Under the pieces are notes generated by a model that was not told the origin of the DNA, did no database searches, and was given only the letters and a program-made list of their open reading frames with translations. 64,000 nt of DNA from positions 5,952,001-6,016,000 of the forward strand of contig NZ_CP094357.1 of assembly GCF_014779555.2 (NCBI RefSeq), in the 5' to 3' direction. A program made the position numbers and the translations under genes. Positions 1-8,516 of the stretch are shown here, piece by piece; position 1 is the stretch's first letter, and each line of letters starts with the position of its first letter. Source of the DNA: Lysobacter capsici. GTDB taxonomy: Bacteria > Pseudomonadota > Gammaproteobacteria > Xanthomonadales > Xanthomonadaceae.

Positions 1-1338
1 GGTGACCAGGGTTCCCGAGAGCATGGGCGCGGCCGTATGGCTCCAGGCATAAGCGGAGGCGGCGACGCGGCTGTATCCCTCTTCCATTTTCACCACCATC
101 ATTTCGATGGCGATGATGGCGTCGTCCACCAGCAGGCCCAGCGCCAGAATCAGCGAGCCCAACGTGATGCGGTCGAAGTTCTTGCCGCTTGCGAGCATCA
201 CCACGAAGACCGCCGCCAGGGTCAGCGGCACCGCGGCGGCGACCACCAGACCCACGCGCCAGCCCATGCTGACGAAGCAAACCAGCATCACCACCAGCAA
301 TGCGGCGAAGAATTTGAGCATGAACTCATCGACCGACGAGTCGATGTTTACGGCCTGGTCGGTGACCTTGGACAGGCTCATGCCGAGCGGCAGCTCGGAT
401 CCGATTGCGCTGACTTCGTCGTCCAGCGCCTTGCCCAAATCGAGCCCGTTCCAACCCTCGCGCATGACCACGCCCAGAAGCAGCGCGGGTTCGCCACCGT
501 TGCGGATCACGAACGTCTTTGGATCTTCATAGCCACGCTTGACCGTGGCGATGTCCGATAGCTTCAACGTGCGACCTTGCGCCACCACCGGTGTGTCGCT
601 GATCTTCTGCAGTTCGTCGAACGCGCCGTCCAGGCGGATGAATACCTCCGGCCCCTTGGTCTGCACGGAACCGGCGGGCGTCAACGCATTCTGGGTATTG
701 AGCGCGGCGAACACTTGCTGCGGACTGACCCCCAGCGTGGCCAGACGCTCATGGGAGAATTCGACATAGATGCGTTCTGACTGCTCGCCGACGATGTTGA
801 CCTTCTTGACGCCCGGCACGTGCAGCAGTCGCTGGCGCAACGTCTCCGCGTCGCGCACCAGCAGGCGTTGCGGCTCGCCCTGCGCCTTGAGCGCGTACAG
901 AGCGAAGGTGACGTCCGCATATTCATCGTTGACCATCGGCCCAATCACGCCGGACGGCAGGTTGCCTGCCTCATCGGCGACTTTCTTGCGGGCTTGGTAG
1001 AACTGCTCTTGCACCTGCGAAGGCGGCGTGGAGTCGAGCAGCGTCAGCATCGTGAATGCCAGGCCCGGTCGCGTATAGGTTTCAGAACGGTCGTACCAGC
1101 GCAGTTCCTGCAGGCGCTTTTCGATCTTCTCGGCGACCTGGTCCTGCATCTCCTGCGCTGTCGCCCCGGGCCAGGCGGTAACCACGGTCATCACCTTGAC
1201 CGTGAAGGCCGGGTCTTCGGCGCGTCCCAAGTTGAAGAACGAGACGAGTCCCGCCAACGACACCAGGAAAATCAGGAACAAGGTGATCGAGCGTTCGCGT
1301 ACGGCAAGCGCCGACAGGTTGAAACGGCCTTCGCTCAC
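1..1338 (-). CDS. RND efflux permease, inner-membrane subunit (C-terminal part missing at window edge)
   Basis: Proton-driven drug/solvent exporter of the AcrB-like RND superfamily, working with the adaptor and outer-membrane channel encoded next to it. About 446 N-terminal residues of roughly 1,030 are present: the first transmembrane helix (residues about 10-30), the first porter loop, and helices 2-5. The LLVDD motif places the paired proton-relay aspartates at residues 405-406, equivalent to AcrB D407/D408. The start is a GTG whose last two bases lie in the stop codon of the adaptor gene (GTGA overlap), so the two are translationally coupled. The frame runs open to base 1. Family assignment is firm; substrate is unknown. 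Confidence 0.95.
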   Translation of the reverse strand, partial: MSEGRFNLSALAVRERSITLFLIFLVSLAGLVSFFNLGRAEDPAFTVKVMTVVTAWPGATAQEMQDQVAEKIEKRLQELRWYDRSETYTRPGLAFTMLTLLDSTPPSQVQEQFYQARKKVADEAGNLPSGVIGPMVNDEYADVTFALYALKAQGEPQRLLVRDAETLRQRLLHVPGVKKVNIVGEQSERIYVEFSHERLATLGVSPQQVFAALNTQNALTPAGSVQTKGPEVFIRLDGAFDELQKISDTPVVAQGRTLKLSDIATVKRGYEDPKTFVIRNGGEPALLLGVVMREGWNGLDLGKALDDEVSAIGSELPLGMSLSKVTDQAVNIDSSVDEFMLKFFAALLVVMLVCFVSMGWRVGLVVAAAVPLTLAAVFVVMLASGKNFDRITLGSLILALGLLVDDAIIAIEMMVVKMEEGYSRVAASAYAWSHTAAPMLSGTLVT

Positions 1339-2444
1339 GGACGGGCTCTCCCGCCCGCCGCGGCGCCAGATTGACCGGCGACTCGCACCTGCTTGCCTTC
1401 GCGCAGCAAGTGCGCGCCGAGCGAGACGACCGTGTCGCCTTGCTTCAACCGGCCGCTGACGCGCGCACCGTCGTCGTCCAAGTGTTGAACCACGACCGGG
1501 CGCCAGGTCACTTTCGACGACGGGCCATCGACGACCCACACGCCCGGTCCCTTGCCGGCATCGAACAGCGCGCCGATCGGTATCTGCACGCCGACTTGCG
1601 TGGCGAGAGAACCATCCGGAATCTCGACGGTGACCGTGGTGCCCAGCGGCGCGTTGGCCAACGCGCCTTCAAGCACGTAGCGCGCCTCGAAAGTGCGGGT
1701 CAGCGGATCCGCGGCATCCGAGAGCTGCCGGAGCGAGGCGGGAACGCCAACGCCCTGTTTGCCGAACAGACTGGCCCGCCCGGCTGAGCCAACCGCCGGT
1801 CGCAGCGTTTCCGGCAACTGGATTACCGCCTCGCGGCTACCGGCGCGGGCGACCCGAACCACGACCTGCCCGGCCGCGACAACCTGGCCCGGTTCGGCCA
1901 GCGCCTCGATGACAACGCCATCGGCGTCGGCGATGAGCGTCGAATAGCTGTTCGCGTTACGGGCGACTTCCGCTTGGGCCGCGGCCGCGCGCAGCTGCGC
2001 CTTCGCGGAGTCCGCGGCGGCTTTGCTTTGATCGTATGCGGAGACGGAGATGGCGCCGGTCCCGACCAGGGAGCGATAGCGAGCTTCGTCCCCGATCGCC
2101 TGCTGCGCCAACGCGCGCGCGGCGACAACGGCTTCTTGCTGCGCATGCGCGGCGAGCTTCAAGTCGACGGGATCGATGCGCATCAGCGGCTGACCCCGCT
2201 TGACGGTCTGCCCGGTATCCACAAGCCGTTCCAGCACCTTGCCGGAGACCCGAAAGCCCAGGTCGCTTTGCACCCGCGCGGCTACGGTCCCGGTGAAGGA
2301 ACGCGACGCCGAGGATGCTTGCTGGACAAGCGCGGTACGCACCAAGGGCGCTTCGTTGCGCGGGTCGGATCGCGGTTTTTCGCCGCATGCGGCCAGCGCA
2401 AACGGCAGCGCGCAAATGAGGATGGAGGCAGCGAGGTGACGCAT
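1335..2444 (-). CDS. RND efflux periplasmic adaptor (membrane fusion protein), lipoprotein
   Basis: Bridges the inner-membrane permease to the outer-membrane channel. The 369-residue product begins with a lipoprotein signal peptide ending LAAC (Cys about residue 20), followed by a biotinyl-lipoyl half (about 50-100), a short alpha-hairpin with many Ala/Gln (about 85-165), the second lipoyl half (about 170-205), and beta-barrel and membrane-proximal domains, as expected for HlyD/AcrA-type adaptors. The permease start overlaps its stop. A palindromic operator lies 45 bp upstream of its start codon, between it and the TetR gene. Confidence 0.95.
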   Translation of the reverse strand: MRHLAASILICALPFALAACGEKPRSDPRNEAPLVRTALVQQASSASRSFTGTVAARVQSDLGFRVSGKVLERLVDTGQTVKRGQPLMRIDPVDLKLAAHAQQEAVVAARALAQQAIGDEARYRSLVGTGAISVSAYDQSKAAADSAKAQLRAAAAQAEVARNANSYSTLIADADGVVIEALAEPGQVVAAGQVVVRVARAGSREAVIQLPETLRPAVGSAGRASLFGKQGVGVPASLRQLSDAADPLTRTFEARYVLEGALANAPLGTTVTVEIPDGSLATQVGVQIPIGALFDAGKGPGVWVVDGPSSKVTWRPVVVQHLDDDGARVSGRLKQGDTVVSLGAHLLREGKQVRVAGQSGAAAGGRARP

Positions 2445-2488
2445 GAGAGTCCCGACAGCGAGATGGCCAGGACTCGAAATCTAATTCC

Positions 2489-2514
2489 AGTGACTAATTT
2501 AGTCAATAGTCACT
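2489..2514. promoter_or_regulatory. Operator O1 for the TetR regulator, upstream of the adaptor-permease operon
   Basis: A 26-bp element with perfect 6-bp arms AGTGAC / GTCACT separated by 14 bp. It has a nested palindrome TGACTAATTTAGTCA. The same arm sequence and the same spacing recur at 3181-3206, and the right nine bases (ATAGTCACT) are identical in both. It lies 45 bp before the adaptor start. Binding by the adjacent TetR protein is inferred. Confidence 0.75.
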
Positions 2515-2525
2515 TCGCTCACGCG

Positions 2526-3143
2526 TCAGGGGGACAGGCTGCGCAGTACCAGGCTGGACAGCTGCGCGGGCGCGTCGTCGGTGTAGTCGAAGCTGTGCTG
2601 GAGCAGCAGGGGGTTGAGATAAGGGCGCATGACCAGGTAGATCGCCATCGCGGTCTCGTCGATCGGCGTCTTGCGCTCAAAATCGCCCGTCTGCCGGCCT
2701 TCTTGAAGGATGTCCTGGAGCAATTTGCGAATGCGCTCCTCATAGTCGAGCGTCGCCTGCCAGCGTTCGGTGGCCGCGGACGTGGCGATTTCGTAAAGCT
2801 TGCGATCCCGGGAAAATAGGCGAAGGCTTGCTTCCACGATGGTTTTGAACATCCGCCGCAGCTTTTCCGGCGGCCGTTCAGCTTCATCCACGGCCGCCCT
2901 GACCTCGCTTTCGATCTCGCGCAGGCAGTTGGCGCAGATCATCTCGCCAATGGCCTGCTTGGAATCGAAGAACTTGTAGATGTAGGCCTTGGAGAAGCCG
3001 ATGGCCTTGGCGAGGTCGGAGACGGTCGTTTTTTCGTACCCGTACCGGCTGAAGTGCTCGGTGGCCGCGGCGCTGATCTGATCGCGCACCTCGTGGTCGG
3101 CCGGGCCGCGGGCCGGGGTGGGGCGAGTGGTTGCTTTGGTCAT
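2526..3143 (-). CDS. TetR/AcrR-family repressor of the RND efflux locus
   Basis: The 205-residue protein has an N-terminal TetR helix-turn-helix (residues about 20-65, with the typical TTVSDLAKAIGFSKAYIYKFF pattern in that stretch) and a variable ligand-binding C-terminal domain. It is encoded between the adaptor-permease genes (same strand, downstream) and the divergent outer-membrane channel gene. Two matching palindromes flank it, at 2489-2514 and 3181-3206, which suggests that it represses both arms and itself. The inducer is unknown. Confidence 0.93.
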   Translation of the reverse strand: MTKATTRPTPARGPADHEVRDQISAAATEHFSRYGYEKTTVSDLAKAIGFSKAYIYKFFDSKQAIGEMICANCLREIESEVRAAVDEAERPPEKLRRMFKTIVEASLRLFSRDRKLYEIATSAATERWQATLDYEERIRKLLQDILQEGRQTGDFERKTPIDETAMAIYLVMRPYLNPLLLQHSFDYTDDAPAQLSSLVLRSLSP

Positions 3144-3180
3144 GTTTGAAGCTTACCTCTGGCCAAGGAAATGGACAACG

Positions 3181-3206
3181 AGTGACCATTTCGTATTATA
3201 GTCACT
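3181..3206. promoter_or_regulatory. Operator O2 for the TetR regulator, between tetR and the outer-membrane channel gene
   Basis: This site shares with 2489-2514 the arms AGTGAC and GTCACT at a spacing of exactly 14 bp. It sits 37 bp upstream of the tetR start on one side and 31 bp upstream of the channel gene start on the other, where it could block both promoters. Confidence 0.75.
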
Positions 3207-3237
3207 TTGGCTCCTGCCCTTGCTCCGGAACAAGACC

Positions 3238-4698
3238 ATGCCGCTTAAACACCCGCTCGCTGCATTCGTTGTTGCCAGCTTCCTGGCCGGTTGCGCCGTC
3301 GGTCCCGACTACGTCAGGCCGGAGATGCCCCTGCCCCAGCGGTACCTGGGCGAATCAGCCGTAGACCAGCGACAGGCCACTGCCCAGGCCGATCTCGTCA
3401 CATGGTGGACCGGATTCGGCGATCCGCAATTAACTCGGTTCGTAACACTGGCTCTGGAGCAAAACCTCGATCTTGCGCAGGCGTCCGCCCGTGTGGCCCA
3501 AGCGCGCGCGGGACTCGGCGCGGCAAATGCCGCGTTACTGCCTTCCGGCAACGTCAGCGGCCAAGCAGCCAAAGCCTACCAATCCGTCGAAACGCCCCTG
3601 GGACAAGCGTTGAATTCGACGCCCGGTTTCGATCGGCATGGCAACGCCTACGAGGCCAATGCAGGCGCCAGCTGGGAACTGGACGTGTTCGGAGGTCTAC
3701 GCCGGGGACGAGAAGCGGCGCTTGCCGAGTATCAAGCTTCCGAAGCGGGCGCGGCCGCCACACGACTGACAGTGGCCGCGCAGACCGCTGACATCTACAT
3801 CAGCATCCGCGGCCTGCAGACTCGTCTCGATGTTGCCCGTCGACAGGTGCAAACGCAGCAGGACTTGCTCTCAAACATCAATCTGCTCTACGCAAAGGGG
3901 TTGGCCGCCGAACTTCAGGTGCGGCAAGCCGAAGGCGCGCTTGCGCAAGTTCGGGCTACCGTGCCGGTGCTGGAAGCTGGCCTGGACGCGGCCATGAACG
4001 CTTTGGACGTGATGCTCGGCGCGCCACCGGGAACGCACCGTTCGGATCTGGTCGATGCCGGCGCTATTCCTGTCGCTCCGCGAATCGGCGCGATCCGATC
4101 GCCTGGTGACTTGCTCCGGCGCCGCCCCGACCTAATCGTGGCTGAGCGCCGTCTCGCCGCATCGAATGCTCGCATTGGCGTCGCAATCGCCGAGTACTAC
4201 CCCAAGCTTTCCCTCGGCGGACTTATCGGCAGCGCGACGGCAGTGTCCGGGGGCAACCTGTTTAACGGCAATGCCAGTCAATCCGCTGGAGTGCTCGGCC
4301 TGCGCTGGCGTCTGTTCGATTTCGGGCGGATCAACGCGCAGATCAACTTGGCCAAGGGCCAGGAGGCCGAGATGTTGGCCGCCTATCGTCTGGCCGTTCT
4401 GCGTGCCACCGAGGATGTAGAAAATGCTTTCTCAGCCTTGGTCAATCGCGAAGAACAGGCCAGCGTTCTTACGCAGGGGATGAATTCGCTTGGCCGCGCC
4501 CGTGGAGCCTCGTTTGCGGCCTACCAGAAAGGCGCCGTGAGCCTGATCGAAGTTCTGCAAGCCGACGAGAGCTTATTGCGTGCGGCTGACGCGCGAGCGC
4601 AGGCACAAACCGAATCGACACGCGCAGCGGTCGCCGCCTTCAAGGCGCTCGGCGGCGGCTGGCAGTCCGATACACCCGGTTCGATGGCAATCAAGTAG
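3238..4698 (+). CDS. Outer-membrane efflux channel, NodT family lipoprotein
   Basis: TolC-like channel that completes the RND pump. The chosen ATG (3238) gives a signal peptide ending LAGC followed by AVGPDY-x-RP, the signature N-terminus of NodT/OprM-type outer-membrane lipoproteins. A TTG in frame at 3220 is possible but would lengthen the signal peptide. The 486-residue protein contains two OEP repeats (about 60-260 and 270-470) rich in Ala/Gln/Leu coiled-coil heptads, the normal length for the family. Divergent from tetR and controlled by the shared operator. Confidence 0.93.
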   Translation: MPLKHPLAAFVVASFLAGCAVGPDYVRPEMPLPQRYLGESAVDQRQATAQADLVTWWTGFGDPQLTRFVTLALEQNLDLAQASARVAQARAGLGAANAALLPSGNVSGQAAKAYQSVETPLGQALNSTPGFDRHGNAYEANAGASWELDVFGGLRRGREAALAEYQASEAGAAATRLTVAAQTADIYISIRGLQTRLDVARRQVQTQQDLLSNINLLYAKGLAAELQVRQAEGALAQVRATVPVLEAGLDAAMNALDVMLGAPPGTHRSDLVDAGAIPVAPRIGAIRSPGDLLRRRPDLIVAERRLAASNARIGVAIAEYYPKLSLGGLIGSATAVSGGNLFNGNASQSAGVLGLRWRLFDFGRINAQINLAKGQEAEMLAAYRLAVLRATEDVENAFSALVNREEQASVLTQGMNSLGRARGASFAAYQKGAVSLIEVLQADESLLRAADARAQAQTESTRAAVAAFKALGGGWQSDTPGSMAIK

Positions 4699-4884
4699 CG
4701 ACGTTTCTCATATCCGCATCTACGAGCGCCTCCTTGTACTCGCGGAATTGGCGAAGCTGCTCTCCCGCAGGCCGAGGGTTGGGCAAAGCGTCAGACGCAG
4801 CACAGAGAACTGGGCGACGCCGGCGGCGCATCGTCGCCAAACCCAGTAGCCGTGCCATCCGCTTGTACGACTTGAGCGCGCGAG

Positions 4885-5145
4885 CTATGGGATGGCAACG
4901 TACGCTTGGCCGTCGCGACACGGCTTAAGCCTCAGCACCGGCAAGGATGAGCGAGAGCCGATCGCTGCGAAGTGCGTAGCCAAAATGGCGATGCGCGCAA
5001 TCGTCGATTCCCACACACCGATCGTGAACAACACCGGCAGATAGTCGCGTCCGACCTCGGTCAACACATATGCTGCGCGTGGCGGGCGCTCCGAGTACAT
5101 CCGTCGCTCAAAATCGAAACTGGCCGAAGACGCTTCGCGGCTCAC
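4885..5145 (-). pseudogene. HxlR-family regulator remnant
   Basis: The minus-strand frame contains a clear fragment of the HxlR winged helix (the RMYSERPPRAAYVLTE segment followed by GRDYLPVL and a Trp), which is the C-terminal half of a normal HxlR domain of about 110 residues. The N-terminal recognition helix is missing: the frame begins in a palindrome resembling an attC site (5120-5151). The following residues no longer match the family. I read it as a truncated gene, probably cut by cassette recombination. Confidence 0.55.
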
Positions 5146-5151
5146 ATAGAC
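5120..5151 (+). repeat. attC-like palindrome (degenerate), at the broken end of the HxlR remnant
   Basis: Contains GCCGAAGACGCTTCGCGGCTC, closely matching the central palindrome of the better copy at 5732-5788 (GCCGAAGCCGCTTCGCGGCTC). Flanking arms are degraded. Confidence 0.4.
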
Positions 5152-5211
5152 AGAAAGTATGACTACGCAGCTCGGCTATCCATGCGCAGACTCAAAGGGA
5201 TTCTTCCGACT

Positions 5212-5670
5212 ATGTACATGAAGTACCCATTCGCAGCGTTGATCGTAGCTGGATCGATCGCGCTCGCATCGTGCGCGCAGATGCCGACAGAGGCATTGTA
5301 TTACCCGATCACAATGCCTGTTCGGACGGAGCCGTCGTTCGAACTCGCCGGGCGCCCCACGTTCGATGCCGATTCGCAGAATGAAATCGCTTCGCGCGAC
5401 GATGCCTTGTTGTCGCAACTGTTTAACGAGCTTCCCGATCTAATGACGAATCGGGCCAGCGTGACGCGCAAGCGGGAAGAGCCGATTGTCTTCGCCGGAA
5501 AACCTTATCGCAGGGTCTGGTTAACCTATGAAGACACCGCGATGAAAACGACGCATGGGCCCTGTGGTCAGAACATCCACATGTGGCTTGCGCCCTCGGG
5601 CGAGGTCGCCGAAATCTACGTGGGGGCTATGATGTGTCCCCTGGTGGCTCGGTCACGCCAAGTTCCTTAG
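5212..5670 (+). CDS. Small lipoprotein of unknown function
   Basis: A 152-residue protein starting MYMKYPF; a second ATG at 5218 is equally possible. AAAGGGA lies about 12 bases upstream of the first ATG. It has a hydrophobic segment ending in a lipobox (LASC, Cys about residue 20), so it is probably a lipid-anchored envelope protein. The C-terminal part carries paired cysteines (HGPCGQN and MMCPL). Base composition is visibly lower in GC than the flanking efflux locus, consistent with a mobile gene cassette, and an attC-like site follows 61 bp after the stop. I recognise no family. Confidence 0.6.
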   Translation: MYMKYPFAALIVAGSIALASCAQMPTEALYYPITMPVRTEPSFELAGRPTFDADSQNEIASRDDALLSQLFNELPDLMTNRASVTRKREEPIVFAGKPYRRVWLTYEDTAMKTTHGPCGQNIHMWLAPSGEVAEIYVGAMMCPLVARSRQVP

Positions 5671-5731
5671 CGCCTCGCAGCCGCTCGTTCGTGCCGCGGT
5701 AAACTTCAACTCGTCAGGGGCTTGGGTTTTC

Positions 5732-5788
5732 GGTAAATTCGCTCAAGCCGAAGCCGCTTCGCGGCTCGGCTCAATTCAGACGTTACGC
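5732..5788 (+). repeat. attC-like site A (best-preserved copy)
   Basis: Contains TCAAGCCGAAGCCGC-TTCG-CGGCTCGGCTCAA, a nested imperfect hairpin with an extra-helical base, then AATTCAGACGTTACG. This layout (L boxes, TTCG loop, right end CAG-R-CGTT) is that of integron attC sites of the class 1/xanthomonad type. The left simple site is degenerate (GGTAAAT instead of a YYYAAC core). Confidence 0.65.
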
Positions 5789-5804
5789 GGCGAGGGAGAG
5801 AGCT

Positions 5805-6011
5805 GTGGCGCTCATGGATATCATCGAGATCGGCGATCTGTTCCTGTCGTGGCGGGTCTATGTCGGCATTGCCGTCACCGCCGCACTATGCTGGCTCGTT
5901 TTCACCTGCATCCCGAATGAGACGCTGGCGTGGATCATCGCCGCGCCGCTGGGCATCGCCGGATTGGGCCTGAGCTTTTGGTGGCAAGTACGGGCGGACT
6001 TCGGTAAGTAG
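5805..6011 (+). CDS. Small membrane protein, probable cassette gene
   Basis: The GTG start at 5805 follows a GAGGGAGAG ribosome-binding site by 4 bases and lies 17 bp beyond attC-like site A, the position expected for the first gene of an integron cassette. The 68-residue product has two hydrophobic helices (about 17-34 and 42-60) and the motif WWQVRADFGK at its end. No known family recognised. Confidence 0.55.
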   Translation: MALMDIIEIGDLFLSWRVYVGIAVTAALCWLVFTCIPNETLAWIIAAPLGIAGLGLSFWWQVRADFGK

Positions 6012-6098
6012 GCCATCGCTTCGCATTAATTGCGGCGAGCAGATTGCGCGGCCCAGCCGGCTGACAGTTGGGCTTATCGGCAGCGGTGAAATTCGCCG

Positions 6099-7031
6099 TC
6101 ATGGCACGCGCTCGAAAGCAGGACCGTTGTCGGACGGGACGCCTTCCAGATTACCGTTGGCCAGCACTTTCAGCCTCATCACGCCGCCGAAGATCGAGCC
6201 GGTGTCGTTGGCGTCGAATTCGATCATGTACAGCAGCCGGGTCGCGCCTTCGATCGGCACGGTGCGCGGGCGATCGGGCTGATTCGCGAACACGATGCCG
6301 ATGGCTTTGACCGCAGCGCCGGGCGGCAGCGAGGCGAACAGGTATTCACCGCCGGCCGGCCGCGGATGCCGATCGATGACTTGATCGTCCTCGGAAAGCT
6401 GCTCGCCCTCGACGACCCGGCCATCGGCCAGACTCAGCGTGACCTTGGCGTCGCCCGGCGGGATGCCGATCGTGGGTTCGTAGAGTTTCACCCGCACCGG
6501 CTCGCCCGCCGTGCGGGTCTGATGAGCCCACAGGCGTCCGTTCGCCAACAAGCCCGCCTCCACCGCCTGCGCGATCGTGCGAATGTCCTTGTGCTCGTAG
6601 CGGGTAACGCGATCCAGATCGGCCTGGGTCAAGGGCTCGGGCATCGCGAGCTTGACCCCGTCGCCGCCGTCGAGTGCGTGGGTTTCGAATCTCAGGAGTT
6701 CGCCCTCGCGTCGCCAGCAACCGCCGATCACACTCGGCGGCCCTGGCAGACCTGACCAACGGAAGCTGCCGTTCGCGTCCAGTTGCAGCGTCGATGTCGA
6801 CAGTGTGTCGGTCCAGCCGCGCACCGACGTGGTGTAGCGCGCCACCGGTTTCGCATCGCCGGGCGGCGCGCAAACCACCGCGGCGGCCGTCGCCGGAATC
6901 GATGCGCAAGCGATCAAAGCCAGCACGCACAGGCCGAATCGATGGCGGCGGATTCGGCCGCCGTCGGCGGCGCTCGGCCGCGGCCCCGATGTGCCCGCGG
7001 CGTATCGGCAGGTTGGTGATGCAGGATTCAT
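6099..7031 (-). CDS. Secreted or membrane-anchored protein of unknown function
   Basis: A 310-residue product with a long, arginine-containing N-terminal region followed by a hydrophobic helix (about residues 35-55, ending ATAAA) that could be a signal peptide. The start ATG at 7031 has GGAGAG 5 bases upstream. Its start lies 18 bp after the stop of the upstream gene (7050-8234), so the two form an operon. The N-terminal mature part (dose-like LQLDANGSFRWSG pattern followed by GGCWRREGELL) resembles beta-strand lipocalin-type folds and has a parallel in the neighbour (LLLRQDGRYELS and HGAWTISDQGVLL), so the pair may be distant paralogues. Confidence 0.7.
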   Translation of the reverse strand: MNPASPTCRYAAGTSGPRPSAADGGRIRRHRFGLCVLALIACASIPATAAAVVCAPPGDAKPVARYTTSVRGWTDTLSTSTLQLDANGSFRWSGLPGPPSVIGGCWRREGELLRFETHALDGGDGVKLAMPEPLTQADLDRVTRYEHKDIRTIAQAVEAGLLANGRLWAHQTRTAGEPVRVKLYEPTIGIPPGDAKVTLSLADGRVVEGEQLSEDDQVIDRHPRPAGGEYLFASLPPGAAVKAIGIVFANQPDRPRTVPIEGATRLLYMIEFDANDTGSIFGGVMRLKVLANGNLEGVPSDNGPAFERVP

Positions 7032-7049
7032 GGCGCTCTCCGGCTGCAT

Positions 7050-8234
7050 TCAATGGCGCACGTAACGGACGTCGGAACGCGCCGAAACCAGCGCGCCGTC
7101 TTCGAGGATCAAGGGTATTTCAGCGAACGGGTCAGGCAGTACCGCAAAGCTGTCGGCCTGGACGAAGAACGTGCGGCCCTGGCTCGCGTCCACCGCGAGC
7201 GTTTCTGCGCCCACCTCGGCGGCCAGCGGATTCTCGCCGCGCATCTGCGCGGCGATGAGGTCGAGGTTGAAGACCAGTTGCTTCAGACGCGCGCCCGGGC
7301 GATCGGGCGCCATCGCCGATCCGCGGGTATCGGCCTCGCGGCGTTCGATGCGGCCATCGGAATAGACGAAATCGATCAGCAGTCCCTGCAAGCGATAGTA
7401 ATCGTCCGAATACTCGACGACGACCGCATAGCCGGGCCGATCGGCCGACGGCGGCGGTTCGGACAGACAGTGTTCGCGATCGAATACCGGTTCGCGCACG
7501 TCGGGCATGGGTCGGCCGGCGACGGCATGCAGATAGCCGGTCTCGCGCAAGCGCTGCAGGTACGCAAGCACCAGGCGCTCGGCCGTCTGGGCATCGATCG
7601 TGGCCGATGCTGCGCGCGCCGCATCGTCAGGCGCTTGCGCACGCGCGGCCTGCGACTTCATCGCGGCGGCGATCGCGGATTCGACCTCGGCGCGGGATTG
7701 CTCGGTCGCAGCGAGCGCCGCGGGCAAAGCCGCCACGGCGGCGGGCTTGCGTTCGGGCTGGTTGTCCGCCTCGACCAGGGCCGGCGCGCCGAGATTCGCC
7801 AAATGGGCGTCGGAGATTCCTCGCTCGTAGGTCTCCACGAAAGGACATGCGCTACGGATCAGGGCGGTGCGATGCTCGTGCTCGGACGCCTTCAACGCGT
7901 CTTGCGCGCCCGGCAACCAGGGCATGACCTGGGTCAGGACGAACGCGGGCTTGCGCAGGTCGCGCGCTTGTTGGGTCAGTAGCACACCCTGGTCGCTGAT
8001 GGTCCAGGCGCCGTGGATCGCGCGGATCCTTTCGCGATTCAAACCGACATCGACGCTGAGCTCATACCGCCCGTCCTGCCGCAACAGCAGCTGCGACTCG
8101 CCGCCTGCCTCGCTCTCCTGCACATAGCGGCCCGCCAGCGACGCCCGCCCGCGCTCTTGAATCGGCTCGATCGCCCGCGAACCGGCGGGAAGCAGCGCCA
8201 GTGCGATCATCAGCGCGGTGAACATGCAGCGCAT
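7050..8234 (-). CDS. Secreted protein of unknown function, operon partner of the downstream gene
   Basis: A 394-residue protein with a signal peptide (MRCMFTALM... to SRAIE, cleavage near residue 19). The ATG at 8234 is preceded by AAAGGAGT. The N-terminal part (about 25-90) looks like a small beta-sandwich with a G-R-Y-E-L repeat, then an Ala/Gln-rich helical linker (about 145-205) and a C-terminal domain. Shares strand, spacing and an N-terminal pattern with the following gene. GC is high and unlike the cassette genes on either side, so this two-gene block looks chromosomal or old. Function unknown. Confidence 0.7.
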   Translation of the reverse strand: MRCMFTALMIALALLPAGSRAIEPIQERGRASLAGRYVQESEAGGESQLLLRQDGRYELSVDVGLNRERIRAIHGAWTISDQGVLLTQQARDLRKPAFVLTQVMPWLPGAQDALKASEHEHRTALIRSACPFVETYERGISDAHLANLGAPALVEADNQPERKPAAVAALPAALAATEQSRAEVESAIAAAMKSQAARAQAPDDAARAASATIDAQTAERLVLAYLQRLRETGYLHAVAGRPMPDVREPVFDREHCLSEPPPSADRPGYAVVVEYSDDYYRLQGLLIDFVYSDGRIERREADTRGSAMAPDRPGARLKQLVFNLDLIAAQMRGENPLAAEVGAETLAVDASQGRTFFVQADSFAVLPDPFAEIPLILEDGALVSARSDVRYVRH

Positions 8235-8343
8235 GCGTGACTCCTTTCGTCGCATGAAGGTATCGCCTCGCGCGAACGCCCGGCGTTTTTCTTGAGCGCA
8301 TCCTAGCTGATCAAGACGCAGCGCTTCCATCCGGATGACATCT

Positions 8344-8376
8344 CTCAGCCGAGGCCGCTTCGCGGCCAGGCCTGGA
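8344..8376 (+). repeat. attC-like site B
   Basis: CTCAGCCGAGGCCGCTTCGCGGCC followed by AGGCCTGG: same core as site A with an imperfect right arm. It is immediately followed by a 27-base sequence (8379-8405) that recurs, with two mismatches, at the 3' end of the H-NS-like gene (14314-14340). Confidence 0.5.
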
Positions 8377-8516
8377 TGAAGGATTCTGCGTCAGCTCCGC
8401 TTGAACATCGTGCAGCTAGTGCGACCACTGTTCTCCGCGCCAATGCCGTTGTCAGGCGAAGCCGATCACGCAGGGAATCGGCCCGCCAATTGCGCGATTT
8501 TCGGATACGATCGGTC

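Noticed and set aside
6019-6073. Possible further attC site ending in GTTGGGC
   Set aside because: A matching core is present, but the arms around it do not form the nested hairpin seen in the other copies.
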